A stretch of 64,000 bases of DNA from Trichomonas vaginalis G3 (lineage: Eukaryota; Parabasalia; Trichomonadida; Trichomonadidae), in contig NC_067204.1 in assembly GCF_026262505.1 (NCBI RefSeq), forward strand, positions 18,702,165 through 18,766,164. Reading direction: 5' to 3'. A program made the translations under genes and the position numbers. Below are positions 37,265 to 46,328 of this stretch, piece by piece. The notes below the pieces were generated by a model. That model saw only the letters and a list, made by a program, of their open reading frames with translations, ran no database searches and was not told the origin of the DNA. Position 1 is the first letter of the stretch. Each line of letters starts with the position of its first letter.

Positions 37265-37728
37265 TAAGGTGAAAATTCTGCATTCAAATGAACAATAGGC
37301 AAACCAGCAGAGAAAGTGTTGTTTATACGCATGAGTATCTTTTGGTCATAGTAGTTTCTGTCGACATTCGAATAGCACTTTGAACCTAAGTTTGAAACAA
37401 TATATAAAATAGGTGTACTTAAAGTCAATGGAATAGACATTCCTTGTATGACACCTTTTCCTGTTATAGGAAACTGTTGGTAGTAAAAACCAGATATAAG
37501 TTTTGTATTATAGCTCATATCGTTTATACTAAACTCAGTCGGACATCCAAACATAATGAAACCTGCTCTAGTTGCAGCACATGTTACATCCGTCCTTAAA
37601 GTATTAAATAAGTCAACAAAACCTGTTGGTGGTATATCTGAGTAAGTATCTTCAAAGGAGTATTTTTTACCATTCACAACAACAAAGTCTTCTGGTGTCA
37701 AAAGAGCAAAACAGGCTTTAGTCGTCAT
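37264..37728 (-). CDS. Mav2 beta-rich protein, candidate minor capsid protein
   Basis: 154 residues: MTTKACFALLTPEDFVVVNG, TLRTDVTCAATRAGFIMFGC, GKGVIQGMSIPLTLSTPILY, ILMRINNTFSAGLPIVHLNA. The beta-strand-rich pattern and position between helicase and capsid genes would fit a penton-type single-jelly-roll protein. That is inference; I see no diagnostic motif. Confidence 0.4.
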   Translation of the reverse strand: MTTKACFALLTPEDFVVVNGKKYSFEDTYSDIPPTGFVDLFNTLRTDVTCAATRAGFIMFGCPTEFSINDMSYNTKLISGFYYQQFPITGKGVIQGMSIPLTLSTPILYIVSNLGSKCYSNVDRNYYDQKILMRINNTFSAGLPIVHLNAEFSP

Positions 37729-37733
37729 CGTGT

Positions 37734-37844
37734 TTAAGGTAGTTTACAATATCGTCCTTGAGGACTTTGTAAGTTTGTTGTTATAGAATTATATGACTCA
37801 GGGTTTTTAGTCGTAATAGTATAAACCACTATGTCTTCTGCCAT
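37734..37844 (-). CDS. Mav2 36-codon frame
   Basis: MAEDIVVYTITTKNPESYNS to CKLP. It lies in line with the capsid-side genes on the same strand. Too short to judge. Confidence 0.25.
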   Translation of the reverse strand: MAEDIVVYTITTKNPESYNSITTNLQSPQGRYCKLP

Positions 37845-37909
37845 TTACTTAGCAAGTAAATTTTAATGAAATGTTGTGGTCGTCAAATATTTTTATGACG
37901 TCTGGGAAA

Positions 37910-38431
37910 CTATACTTTTAAGTTCAACGTTTCACCTCCTTTCATAACGTATATCTTGTCAATGACATTATATGAAACACCACAGCAAGCAATGTCGGGT
38001 TCTATTTCTTTAATGTTTATATCGTCTGCCTCTGTCAAAAGTTTCAATAGTTCTTTCAAAACTTCATGAGGTGCAATGACATATGAGTTCACTTTTACAG
38101 GGTTGTGCTCAACCAAGTTTAACATTATACTTAAAGCTTGACAAATCTTCTCCTGAGTTTGAAGTTTGTCTTTAAGTTGTTGGTAGTCGTTTCGAATATC
38201 TGCAACAGAACTTAAGTCTCTGCTAACTTCAGGGTATGTTGGTTGTTCTTTTACAGGAACTATTGTTATACCATTTTCGTCTTCGTATGGTTTCCCCACT
38301 TCAACATCTCTTTCTTTGACATTGACAACAACACTTTGACTGTTTGTTTGAGTTGGTGAATTTAACTTCACATCTGCCACCGCCATTAAACCTTTTGAAA
38401 CACTTACGCTTCTATTTTTCGGAAATGACAT
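37910..38431 (-). CDS. Mav2 unknown protein of about 172 residues
   Basis: I start at the ATG near 38431 (MSFPKNRSVSVSKGLMAVAD), preceded by the leader TTTTTATTCTTAGTAAA; upstream in-frame sequence belongs to the opposite-strand gene. It continues YPEVSRDLSSVADIRNDYQQ, LKDKLQTQEKICQALSIMLN, EADDINIKEIEPDIACCGVS. Helical with a short coiled coil. Unknown. Confidence 0.55.
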   Translation of the reverse strand: MSFPKNRSVSVSKGLMAVADVKLNSPTQTNSQSVVVNVKERDVEVGKPYEDENGITIVPVKEQPTYPEVSRDLSSVADIRNDYQQLKDKLQTQEKICQALSIMLNLVEHNPVKVNSYVIAPHEVLKELLKLLTEADDINIKEIEPDIACCGVSYNVIDKIYVMKGGETLNLKV

Positions 38432-38449
38432 TTTACTAAGAATAAAAAG

Positions 38450-38629
38450 ATGGACGTATTTGAGTATCTCTTCGAATTGAAGCAAAACAAAGTTTACACA
38501 CACAAACAATACAAGTTCATTGACAGAGTAGTTCTTTACACAAACAATGGAAAATGTTATAGAATAGCAGTCTTTGCTGAACCAAAATATTTTCATAAAG
38601 CAAAGAAAGTTGGTATAACGAGATGGTGA
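38450..38629 (+). CDS. Mav2 59-residue protein
   Basis: MDVFEYLFELKQNKVYTHKQ to KKVGITRW, divergent from the gene at 38431 with a very short shared spacer. The next frame on the same strand (38623-38868) overlaps its end. Compact basic protein; unknown. Confidence 0.45.
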   Translation: MDVFEYLFELKQNKVYTHKQYKFIDRVVLYTNNGKCYRIAVFAEPKYFHKAKKVGITRW

Positions 38630-38868
38630 AAGTTCTTGAAGCAGACAAAAATATAACAACAAAACTGACCGATATTTCTAAAGGTAAGTTTATAATACAA
38701 TATTATATCAAAACTGGCGTACTGTCAATATTTGACGGAGAGAAGTCAGTTCAAGAACAACTTACTGACCTGCTGCCAAAATCTGCTCGATGGAAGCTGT
38801 CGTTATGCCAATCTGAGGAGCCCCAGCAGGTTTCATCGAACGAATCTTCAAAAGAGCATCTTCCGTGA
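38623..38868 (+). CDS. Mav2 81-codon frame overlapping the capsid gene end
   Basis: MVKVLEADKNITTKLTDISK, GKFIIQYYIKTGVLSIFDGE. Its 4-bp-type overlap with the previous gene (ATGGTGA) is typical of compact genomes. The last third runs antisense to the capsid gene, so the true end may differ. Confidence 0.35.
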   Translation: MVKVLEADKNITTKLTDISKGKFIIQYYIKTGVLSIFDGEKSVQEQLTDLLPKSARWKLSLCQSEEPQQVSSNESSKEHLP

Positions 38869-40126
38869 AAAGTGCTATTGGTTTTGTAAACTTCTTTGCT
38901 CTCAGTTCATCTGGACCGTCTCTGTCACCAGTATATTGTATTTGAACTGTACCAACAGTTGAAATACCACCCATAAAGTCTTCTGAGTCAGCAAATGGAA
39001 TGCCAAGCCAAAAGTTTGAACGGTCTCCATTTGTATATTGAGTTTTTTGACCTCCTGTATGAGTCCATACTTTCACATATGGCATAATAGAACTTTGCAT
39101 TTCAGGGTTAATGGTTGTTGTGAAGTTGTTGTTAAAGTTCATAGCATCTAATGTCAAGTTGTATGACCTCATATCCTCAACTGTAGAATATTCTTCTCTT
39201 GGATAATATTTGCCATCTATGTTTATATGATATTTAATACCGGGGTTGTAGAAACAAGAATAGTCATTTATAGTTCGTCTGAACAGTACAAACATAGTAT
39301 CTGCATGTTTCATTGCAGTTGTTAAAGCAATATCTGTTCTTGCACCTGGGTCAGCACTTTGGTTTCCAACTTCACCTGCAAAGTCTTTGACAGATATTTG
39401 GTGTATAGGGAACATAAGTGGAACTGCAATATATTTGGCAGCTAAAGCATTTGAAATATCTGGGTCCAACATATAGACTGCAAGTCTGCTTTCTATTCTC
39501 TTGCATTCAAATTTTTCGCATGTGAACTTAACTGGGTCCCAAGCAGTTCCAGCAGCATTGAAATAATAGTTTACTTCATTGTTGAAGTTTGAGAAACCAA
39601 AGTCTAAGTCAACTTTGTCTTTGCAAAAGTCACAGAACTTGGCTCCACCAGTTCCAGCTACAGTAATGCTGAATGGGTCTTGTGTTGGTGCAATGACTAA
39701 GTTATTTTTGCTTGGAGTAAGTTCAATAGAAATTTTTCCTGCCCAGTTTGGCAAGTATCTTAAAAACCTGAAGATGAGGAAAGATGACAAAGGAACTCTA
39801 AGTTTCAGTTTTACTTTAGTGGCAGCATTTCCATCTGAACCAGAAAGGTTAACATAAACTCCTGGAACGTTAGGGTCAAGTCTTCTTATTTTCTCAATAT
39901 TTGCATACTGGTCTGTTTGTTCTCTAGCTTGTGGTTGTACTGAGTTTCTCAAAGCGAACCATTCATAGTTTGCCCATGTTACTGTTTGAACTAAGTCAGA
40001 GTTAGAATATATCTTATATCCCATGAAAACTTCTGGAGCATATTGGTATCCGACATAGAAAATTCCATTGCAACCTTTCTTGTCAGACAACTTGGCAGAA
40101 GGTTTTATTTCAATGTCTTGTTCCAC
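38762..40126 (-). CDS. Mav2 major capsid protein (double-jelly-roll type)
   Basis: 454 residues in the main frame. GIFYVGYQYAPEVFMGYKIY, then VKLKLRVPLSSFLIFRFLRY near residue 128, LPNWAGKISIELTP, and a second beta-rich half (MFVLFRRTINDYSCFYNP; FWLGIPFADSEDFMGGISTV). The order and spacing parallel the Mav1 capsid gene. In Polintons this protein forms the icosahedral shell. Gene position (convergent with the small gene at 38623, then the large coiled-coil genes) is typical. The family call rests on motif order rather than a search. Confidence 0.7.
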   Translation of the reverse strand: MEQDIEIKPSAKLSDKKGCNGIFYVGYQYAPEVFMGYKIYSNSDLVQTVTWANYEWFALRNSVQPQAREQTDQYANIEKIRRLDPNVPGVYVNLSGSDGNAATKVKLKLRVPLSSFLIFRFLRYLPNWAGKISIELTPSKNNLVIAPTQDPFSITVAGTGGAKFCDFCKDKVDLDFGFSNFNNEVNYYFNAAGTAWDPVKFTCEKFECKRIESRLAVYMLDPDISNALAAKYIAVPLMFPIHQISVKDFAGEVGNQSADPGARTDIALTTAMKHADTMFVLFRRTINDYSCFYNPGIKYHINIDGKYYPREEYSTVEDMRSYNLTLDAMNFNNNFTTTINPEMQSSIMPYVKVWTHTGGQKTQYTNGDRSNFWLGIPFADSEDFMGGISTVGTVQIQYTGDRDGPDELRAKKFTKPIALFTEDALLKIRSMKPAGAPQIGITTASIEQILAAGQ

Positions 40127-40314
40127 GTATAAGAAGAGTTGTCAATAGAAATAATATGAAACCTGTCGCAAGCAATATCTACTGTTGTTGAAGAACCTTC
40201 TCCAAACTCACCTACGTTTCCATAAGAAACAGCAGTTGTATATTCGTAAGTTCCAGGAACTATTTCTGACCTTCTAATGGCATTGTCGCATTCGTTATAC
40301 CATTCGGAAAACAT
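40105..40314 (-). pseudogene. Mav2 short frame just upstream of the capsid frame
   Basis: 69 residues: MFSEWYNECDNAIRRSEIVP, TTAVSYGNVGEFGEGSSTTV. It touches the start of the capsid frame; whether it is a separate gene or part of that locus is not decided here. Confidence 0.35.
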
Positions 40315-40520
40315 TTCCGTTCATGGCATCCAAAACTGTTGGCGTTATATTCTGAGCGGCGTACATTTCATATGAGTAAAAATATAGAATAGTTGGATTT
40401 ATATGTCATAATAGAACCCACGTGGACCAAGCTTTACTTTCTTCCTGACTGAGTTTTTAACTCTTCTTTTTCCTTCATTGCCCTCTGCTTGAAGTTGTTG
40501 CATCTTTGCATTATGTTCAT

Positions 40521-40936
40521 CTAGTATGTTGCAAATTTTCCATGTCCTTTTTGCCTTTTGGCTCTGGTCGCCATCTCAGGTAACCTATATCCTAGAAAGA
40601 GTTTGTCATAGTCTGTATTTGAGTCTTCGCGTATTGTTTGCATGACTCTTTCCTGAGTTTCCGGTTCAAGCTCTTCAAACAGTGCCTGTCCATATGGAAT
40701 ATGCTCGTTTCCAAATATATGTTTTTTGTAGCCATTCTGGTTTTCTTTCCATGTTACCAACTATATCTTTTGTGAATGGGAAAGCTTTTTCCCCAATCTT
40801 TCAGTCTTGCGTCGTTTATTTCTGTAGTTGGTTTTATTTTGTCAAGGAACATGTTTTTCAATACTAACATTTCATTTGGTACTGTCCATTTGAGTTTTCT
40901 TAAATATTCATCCCTTCTCGGTTCATTGTCTGCCAA
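40521..40936 (-). pseudogene. Mav2 small unknown locus
   Basis: Two adjacent frames: MADNEPRRDEYLRKLKWTVP (from 40936) and MVTWKENQNGYKKHIFGNEH (from 40760; continues ALFEELEPETQERVMQTIRE and a basic end AKRQKGHGKFATY). Family not recognised; not intact. Confidence 0.4.
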
Positions 40937-41051
40937 AGTAAGTTTTTATTGACATTTTGTAAACTTTTCGTTTGCAAGGTCATGTACAATAGGTTCTCTT
41001 CCTTCTCCCTCCCTAACTTTCTTTCTAAACTCTTCACCAAATATACCATCT

Positions 41052-42938
41052 CTATGGTTTCTGTGTAGTTCTTTGAGATAAATGTTCTAGAACGTCAGGT
41101 GTTATATTTCCATCAGCCATGTTCATTTCATACTGGTCCAAAATATCTGCATCTTTCATATCTTTCAATGGCATTAAAGCCGCGCTGAAAATACCAGCTA
41201 TATCTGGTTCACCATTGACTTCCATTGCGTCTACAACTTCTTGGAATTGAGGTTGTAAGTTTATGAACCACCTATCCGGATTAGCTTTATGACCCCATCT
41301 CATTGTAGTTCCATCGTCTGCAGAAACAAAAGTAGGTTTGTTTCCATCTTGGTTAGGTTCTGAATGAACTTTAAACAATGTTTCATTTCTATATGTTTTC
41401 TTGAAATTTAACCTTTTATTTTTCACCGAGTTCATCCGAAGATTGAACGTTAAATGCTCGTAAGTAAAAGGGTTGTTGTATTTGTGTACATTTTCTTTCA
41501 GTGCTTCCATTCTATGCTGAATATTTTTCATCTGTGTTGGAGTCTTTTGTATGTCGGCAAACATTTTTCGATATTCTTCTACTATGTCAGCCGAATTTTT
41601 TTTAGACTCTTGGAAATATTCCATATTCTCCGCATACTCTTGTTGAGGGTCAAGATTTTTCGGCTGTTCCAAATCTTCATCTAGTTCTGTGAAGTTAGTT
41701 TCCAAAGGAAGGACTTGTTCGTTTCCTTCAGGCTCTTCTAGCTGTTGTTGCTGAACTATTTCTTCCATGTCTGGTTGTATCTGAACTATTTCTTCCTGTG
41801 GAGTTTCTTGTACCTCATCTGCTGGCATTTCATATATTCCGAGACCGTTTTTAACAATTTCCCTATCTACGTCATCCGCATTCATAAGCTTTTGTTCTTT
41901 CGTTCCGTCTCTATTTTTTACGCGTTTCATGACGAAAGTTGAATTGTCATTTAGCTCTGACATCAAATATCTCGGAGTAAATTCATCCATGTCATTTGGA
42001 TGATATGCTATTAAATCATATCCCTTAGCGAGCTTGTATTTTCCAGGTTTGAGATTATATCCGTTTTGGTGCTGAGCCATAAAGCTAAATAGGTTCGGGT
42101 CAGTATTTCCATCCTTGAACTTTCCAATAGCTTCTTTATATCTGTCACTAAAGTCAATACTATCTGGGAAACCACACTCTTCTTTAAGCATTTTTAAGAA
42201 TTCTTGGTTTCCTTGTTCTCTACTTCTTTTATGTCCTTGCTCTGTTTGTGGTTGTTGCTGTGCTGGTTGTTGTGTTGGTTGTTGTGCTGGTTGTTGTTGT
42301 TGTTGTGTTGGTTTTGGTGCATGCCTGTGTCTGTGTCCATGTGACGATGTAAATGTTTTAGGTAGTCCTGGTGCAGGTGCTTCTCTTGGAGGGTTTGGTG
42401 GTATATAAGTTCCACCAGCTGGCACATATGTTCCATCTGCAGCGTAATGTCCTACCTGACTTTTCGTTTTTAAGAAAGCATTTACTAGGTCTGTTTTGGT
42501 CTGTTGTAACTCTTTTTCTTGACTTTTCACAACAGTTGCTCTAACGGCGTCATAGGCACTTTGAACTGCCTGTCTCGTTGCTGCATCTGTTATTTTCGTC
42601 ATATTTTGTGCTACTTCTCTTAACTCTTTGTCGAAACCTTCAGACTTCAGTTTCTTTCCAGATGAGAAGTCGTTCACTTGTTTCACCTTACTATGAAGAG
42701 CTTCGAAAGCGTTCTTAAAGTCAGCATTCATTAAAGCTTCATTTGAACTGTCTTCATCCGCTTGTATTTTTGTCCTTATTGACCCTATGAGTTGGGCTGC
42801 TTTAGCGTTGGCTTGGGCATCTAACCAGTCATTATTAGCTTTTATATATTCTGCGCTTTTCATTGCCTTTTGCATAGCCGCGTCGTTATTTTTACTTTCT
42901 TGTGCTAAGTTTTCATACTGTACGGTTTGGTTTTGCAA
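41052..42938 (-). CDS. Mav2 large virion-type protein (628 aa)
   Basis: The longest frame of Mav2. N-terminal 150 residues are an alanine/lysine-rich coiled coil (YENLAQESKNNDAAMQKAMK). A His/Pro/Gln linker follows (TQQQQQPAQQPTQQPAQQQP), then a globular-looking part (ECGFPDSIDFSDRYKEAIGK, YKLAKGYDLIAYHPNDMDEF), a Glu/Gln-rich stretch, and a C-terminal region (MRWGHKANPDRWFINLQPQF). Position beside the capsid gene suggests a large structural or tape/scaffold-like protein. Unknown family. Confidence 0.6.
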   Translation of the reverse strand: MQNQTVQYENLAQESKNNDAAMQKAMKSAEYIKANNDWLDAQANAKAAQLIGSIRTKIQADEDSSNEALMNADFKNAFEALHSKVKQVNDFSSGKKLKSEGFDKELREVAQNMTKITDAATRQAVQSAYDAVRATVVKSQEKELQQTKTDLVNAFLKTKSQVGHYAADGTYVPAGGTYIPPNPPREAPAPGLPKTFTSSHGHRHRHAPKPTQQQQQPAQQPTQQPAQQQPQTEQGHKRSREQGNQEFLKMLKEECGFPDSIDFSDRYKEAIGKFKDGNTDPNLFSFMAQHQNGYNLKPGKYKLAKGYDLIAYHPNDMDEFTPRYLMSELNDNSTFVMKRVKNRDGTKEQKLMNADDVDREIVKNGLGIYEMPADEVQETPQEEIVQIQPDMEEIVQQQQLEEPEGNEQVLPLETNFTELDEDLEQPKNLDPQQEYAENMEYFQESKKNSADIVEEYRKMFADIQKTPTQMKNIQHRMEALKENVHKYNNPFTYEHLTFNLRMNSVKNKRLNFKKTYRNETLFKVHSEPNQDGNKPTFVSADDGTTMRWGHKANPDRWFINLQPQFQEVVDAMEVNGEPDIAGIFSAALMPLKDMKDADILDQYEMNMADGNITPDVLEHLSQRTTQKP

Positions 42939-42958
42939 CTGTAAAAGTTTTTCTGCCT

Positions 42959-43576
42959 TTACATTTGCTTCAACTTCTTTTTATACTCATCGCTATCCAT
43001 ATATGTCTTCAGGGCTTTTTGTTTTATCTCTTCATCTTTCAGTACTTTATATTGAGTAGTATGGTTTTTCAAATTTATGACATCTTGTTCCATTTTTGCT
43101 ACTTCTGCTGCTTTTTCTGACACTTTTTTCGCATATTGCTCTGTACTTAGTTCTTTCAGTTGTTCTTCTTTCTTCTTTTTCTCTACGTTTAACTCATTGA
43201 GTTTCTTTGTGTGTCTGTCATATTCTAGTTTCTTTTCGTTTTCACTTATTTGCTTCTGTATGTCTATGTTTGACTTTTTGACATCTGTTATTTGATTTTT
43301 GAGTGAACTCAAATTCATTTGACTTTGAGGGTTATATGCTGTTCCGTCTGCAGCTCCACCATAGCCTGCCATTTTCGCTAAAAGTGCCGCTCTTAAACCT
43401 CCACTCTGTGCACCAACAACTCGGTTTAAAAGCATAGGATTGCTTGACATTTGTTGCAACATAGTGGGGTCATTCAGCATTTGTTGTTGCAACTGTTGTT
43501 GTGGTGTTAGTCTTACTATTGGATGTTTCAATGCTCTCTTCCTCTTACGTATATTCTTACGTAGCTTACGTGGCAT
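42959..43576 (-). CDS. Mav2 basic coiled-coil protein (205 aa)
   Basis: The first 20 residues are highly basic (PRKLRKNIRKRKRALKHP), like core or condensing proteins of adenovirus type. A Gln/Met-rich part (LTPQQQLQQQMLNDPTML) and a long coiled coil (DIQKQISENEKKLEYDRHTK) follow. It starts after the leader CGCTTTTTAACTTCACTTAA and is the first gene from the right end. DNA packaging role is inference. Confidence 0.6.
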   Translation of the reverse strand: MPRKLRKNIRKRKRALKHPIVRLTPQQQLQQQMLNDPTMLQQMSSNPMLLNRVVGAQSGGLRAALLAKMAGYGGAADGTAYNPQSQMNLSSLKNQITDVKKSNIDIQKQISENEKKLEYDRHTKKLNELNVEKKKKEEQLKELSTEQYAKKVSEKAAEVAKMEQDVINLKNHTTQYKVLKDEEIKQKALKTYMDSDEYKKKLKQM

Positions 43577-44379
43577 TTTAAGTGAAGTTAAAAAGCGTCA
43601 TTTGACAGATGTTTATTGTGACTTCTTCGTAAAGACTTTATTGTGACTTCTTCGTAAATGAGTGTAAATGACCCAAAAATATATTTTAGGTGAAGAGGTG
43701 AGATTTCACCTCTTTTTTCACCTCATTTCTCACCTCTTGAATTTTCATGAATTTCTTCGTAAAGACTTTGTTAAGACTTCTTCATCTAATTTCTCATGAA
43801 CTTTCTTGTCTATGTTTTGTTGAGATTTCTTCGTAAAGACTTTGTTGAGATTTCTTCGTAAAGACTTTGTCAAGATTTCATCGTAAAGACTTTGTTGAGA
43901 TTTCTTCGTAAATGACCCTAGTAGTATTTTGGTGTAAATTTCATGAAAATTCAAGAGGTGAAAAATTAGGTGAAAAAACAGGTGAAATCTCACCTCTTCA
44001 CCTAACATTATTTTTGGTGTAAATTTCATGAAAATTCAAGAGGTGAGAAAAGAGGTGAAAAAACAGGTGAAATCTCACCTCTTCACCTAAACATTATTTT
44101 TGGTGTTAAATTTCATGAAATTCAAGAGGTGAGAAAAGAGGTGAAAAAAACAGGTGAAATCTCACCTCTTCACCTAAACATTATTTTTGTCTGATTTTAC
44201 GAAGAAGTCTTGACAAAACATTTACGAAGAAGAAGTCTTGACAAAACATTTACGAAGAAGTCTTGACAAAACATTTACGAAGAAGTCTTGACAAAACATG
44301 AAAACATATATAATTTGTGAAAAGTGAAACATTATATAATGTTTTCGACCAAGAAGACTAACAATTTTCCGAATAAAAA
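43577..44379. repeat. Mav2 right repeat region
   Basis: Mirror of the left region: spacer modules GGTGAAGAGGTGAGATTTCA at about 43690, 43957, 44041 and 44129 in alternating direction, and tandem units TTCGTAAAGACTTTGTTGAG. The end of Mav2's subterminal sequence (AAACATATATAATTTGTGAA) leads to the terminus. No gene. Confidence 0.8.
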
Positions 44380-44464
44380 CTTCATTTATACTAAACATCT
44401 TCGGGGCTAGAAGGCACGAAGTGCCTGGAAGCCCCACTACCTTTTTTTTTTTTTTTTTTTTTTT
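44380..44464 (-). repeat. Mav2 right terminus: hairpin plus T23
   Basis: Inverted copy of the left terminus, with a shorter homopolymer (23 T). Together with ATTTG on both sides it defines the element. Confidence 0.9.
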
Positions 44465-44911
44465 ATTTGGAATTTCAAACGATCTTAAATATGTAATTGA
44501 ATTTTGTATCTTCTCATTTATTTGAGAAAGTTTTTCTTCAGCATTTTCCAATAAAAATCTTAATGGATTCAAATTGGCTTCTTGATTCTGAACAAAATTT
44601 AATACTTGGTATAAACGTGATTGAACTTCTCTTTTCAATTTTGTTTTATAATCTGTCAATCGAGGCTCGCGAATTCTAATTGAAGGAATAAAACCTGTTT
44701 GAAGTAAATCGTTTTTAATACGATAAAAGTAATTGGGTGCAACTTCTTCTAAAAGATTTTTGACAAAAACATCAATTCTTTGATTTTTAACGCAGCCAAA
44801 ATCGTGATATTTTATCTTTTTAAATAAAGATTCAGAAACGTTATTCACAACGGTTAATTCATTTGGTCTGGCAGCGGCTATCCACATCATAGCCAACAAT
44901 TCCTTATACAA
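44465..44911 (-). pseudogene. Y1 reading frame, 5' part, split by Mav2
   Basis: Same protein as Y2 59188-59757 up to LRSFEIPN, where Mav2 interrupts it; the rest of the frame is at 18710-18837. The intact version is described under Y2. Confidence 0.8.
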
Positions 44912-45885
44912 AATTCAAAAACTTGGGTGCAATCAGAACTGAACTTTCTTGAGGGAATTAAAGGGTGAGAGATTTATAGTCTATCTATATATCTCCCACC
45001 CTCTAATTCCCTCCCTGACAGCGGGAAATTTTGTCTGAATGTTAAACTATTCAGACAAAGTTTCCCACTGTTTGCGAAGGAATTGTTGGCTATGATGTAC
45101 TGATTCATGATCAGTACATCATAGCCAACAATTCCTTATACAAAATTCAAAAACTTGGGTGCAATCAGAACTGATTGCACCCAAGTTTTTGAACTTTCTG
45201 AGGGAATGGAAGAGTAAGAGGTATACATTACGAATATATACCTCTTACCCTTCCATTCCCTCTCTGACAGCGGAAAACTTTGTCTGAATGTTAAACTTTC
45301 AGACAAAGTTTCCCGCTGTCAGCGAAAGAATTGTTCCATCTGGTGCATAGAGTGTGAATCTATGCACCAAATGGAGCAAGCCCCTCGCGAAATTGCCAAA
45401 ACTTGCGTCGCATTTCAAAGATTGCGACCCAAATTTTGGCGATTTCTAGTAGAGATGGAGTATTTTGAGTCACTGACCTATATGCAGTGGCTCAAAGGGC
45501 TCCATCTCTACTTTGAAGCAAGGAAACTTTCCTCGAAATTTTGATAATTTGAAGAAAGTTTTCAAGCAATTAACAAAGGATTACTCGCTATGAGGTAAAA
45601 ATTCTAGATTTTCACCTCATAGCGAGAGCTTCCCTTTCATTGCTTGAAAACTTTCCCCAGCTTCAAAATTGGGGAAAGGGCTGTAAAGTCGACTCCGATA
45701 CCAGCAGGTACCAGAGTATTTAAAAGAGAAGCCCTCGTACGAGTTTCTATGAAGACCTTCTCATTCAAGAAGATCTTAATAGAAAATCGTACGAGGGCAT
45801 TGGAAACTCGCGTCTGGTACATGTTGGTACCAGAGTGTTTGAGATTTGAAGACTCTGGTACTAACATGTACCAGAATTTATGATG
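44905..45885. repeat. Y1 palindrome array
   Basis: Same series of about 14-15 alternating palindromes as in Y2, beginning with the class B unit of TTGGGTGCAATCAG arms, which has lost one arm near 44930. Good examples are 45079-45139 (AATTGTTGGCTATGATGTAC arms) and 45547-45635 (CTCGCTATGAGGT arms). Later units are less perfect, and the last carry GTACCAG and CCCTCGTACGA inverted words. Confidence 0.9.
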
Positions 45886-46181
45886 AATTTAAGATGGACC
45901 ATTATAAAATGGTAGCGGTTTGTTTCAAAAAAATTTAGATGAGATTTGCATAGATATAGATTATATGATTTATACATATGAAAAATAATATATAAAAATA
46001 TAATTTTGAGATAATTATGTAAATAATATTTTAAATATTTGAATTTGAGGTATAATTTTATAGTAAAATATATTATAAAGAGTATTTATATAAATATTGT
46101 AAAATAATATAAGTAATAAAAATTGAGACCCCCTCCCTGTTTTTGATGTTTTGTCACTTTTTCGGTAATTCTTATTGTTTC
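45886..46181. other. Y1 AT-rich tail and right end
   Basis: An AT-rich run with ATATAAATATTGTAAAATA-like words, then GAGACCCCCTCCCTG and the end TTTTGTCACTTTTTCGG...TTATTGTTTC. No gene. Confidence 0.7.
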
Positions 46182-46264
46182 GTGTCTTTCAAGCCTGGAT
46201 CGATCGCTGCGAACGCGTGATTGAATCCAATGGTGATTATATTTAAATAAACTTTATATATATG
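46182..46264 (+). repeat. 83-bp target duplication of Y1, right copy
   Basis: Second copy of the mariner segment at 18514-18596. It is followed by the mariner's own 3' end and terminal repeat (to 46326). Confidence 0.9.
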
Positions 46265-46328
46265 TAACTTGTTTATTTCTATTCGCAGTATTCAGGTTTG
46301 TGCTAAACACACCTTTGGACACCCTATA

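Larger units (their letters stand above)
18838..44464 (+). mobile_element. Maverick/Polinton copy Mav2, both ends present
   Basis: This is a 25.6-kb element with inverted termini. The left end is A40 followed by GGTAGTGGGGCTTCCAGG (18838-18895); the right end is its complement followed by T23 (to 44464). ATTTG at 18833-18837 is repeated at 44465-44469, and the flanks join to match intact Y2 at 59300-59325. Short 5-6-bp duplications are usual for Mavericks. Parts include the methyltransferase, integrase, packaging ATPase, SF3 helicase, major capsid protein, KilA-N proteins and a tail-fibre-like protein. PolB and adenain-like protease are not seen. It has a mariner insertion and a few other breaks. 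It is the last-but-one arrival in the stack and looks very young. Confidence 0.92.
18597..46181. mobile_element. Novel small element Y, copy Y1 (outer bounds)
   Basis: Y1 lies inside the 3' end of the mariner transposase gene. Its own DNA is 18597-18837 and 44465-46181 (about 1.95 kb); Mav2 was inserted later. It starts GAGTATATAAGAATTTCC and ends AATTCTTATTGTTTC, an imperfect inverted pair sharing ATAAGAATT and AAAGTGACA. The 83 bp of mariner at 18514-18596 are repeated at 46182-46264, directly bordering the element. Content and order equal copy Y2: a 189-codon frame on the minus strand, a palindrome array, then an AT-rich tail. In Y1 one arm of the first palindrome is missing near 44930. 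I recognise no published family. Confidence 0.85.
17354..46326 (+). mobile_element. Mariner copy 1 (Tvmar1-like), outer bounds
   Basis: It begins TAGGGTGTCCAAAGG after TA (17352-17353) and ends CCTTTGGACACCCTA before TA (46327-46328). Its own DNA is 17354-18596 on the left and 46182-46326 on the right; 83 bp are present on both sides because element Y1 duplicated them. Removing it restores the X integrase frame across the TA. The transposase differs from the intact copy 2 by a small insertion near 17938 and a one-base loss near 18100, so this copy was already defective or has decayed. Confidence 0.95.

Noticed and set aside
41454-43120. Plus-strand hydrophobic frames opposite the large Mav2 proteins
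   Set aside because: Antisense shadows of 41052-42938 and 42959-43576; their Cys/Phe/Ser-rich composition is typical of shadow frames.
1-44464. Protein-primed DNA polymerase B
   Set aside because: I looked for PolB motifs in all long frames of both Mavericks and saw none; the visible part of Mav1 is incomplete, so absence there is not informative.
45362-45883. Frames inside the Y1 palindrome array
   Set aside because: Short, present on both strands because of palindromy, and without coding character.
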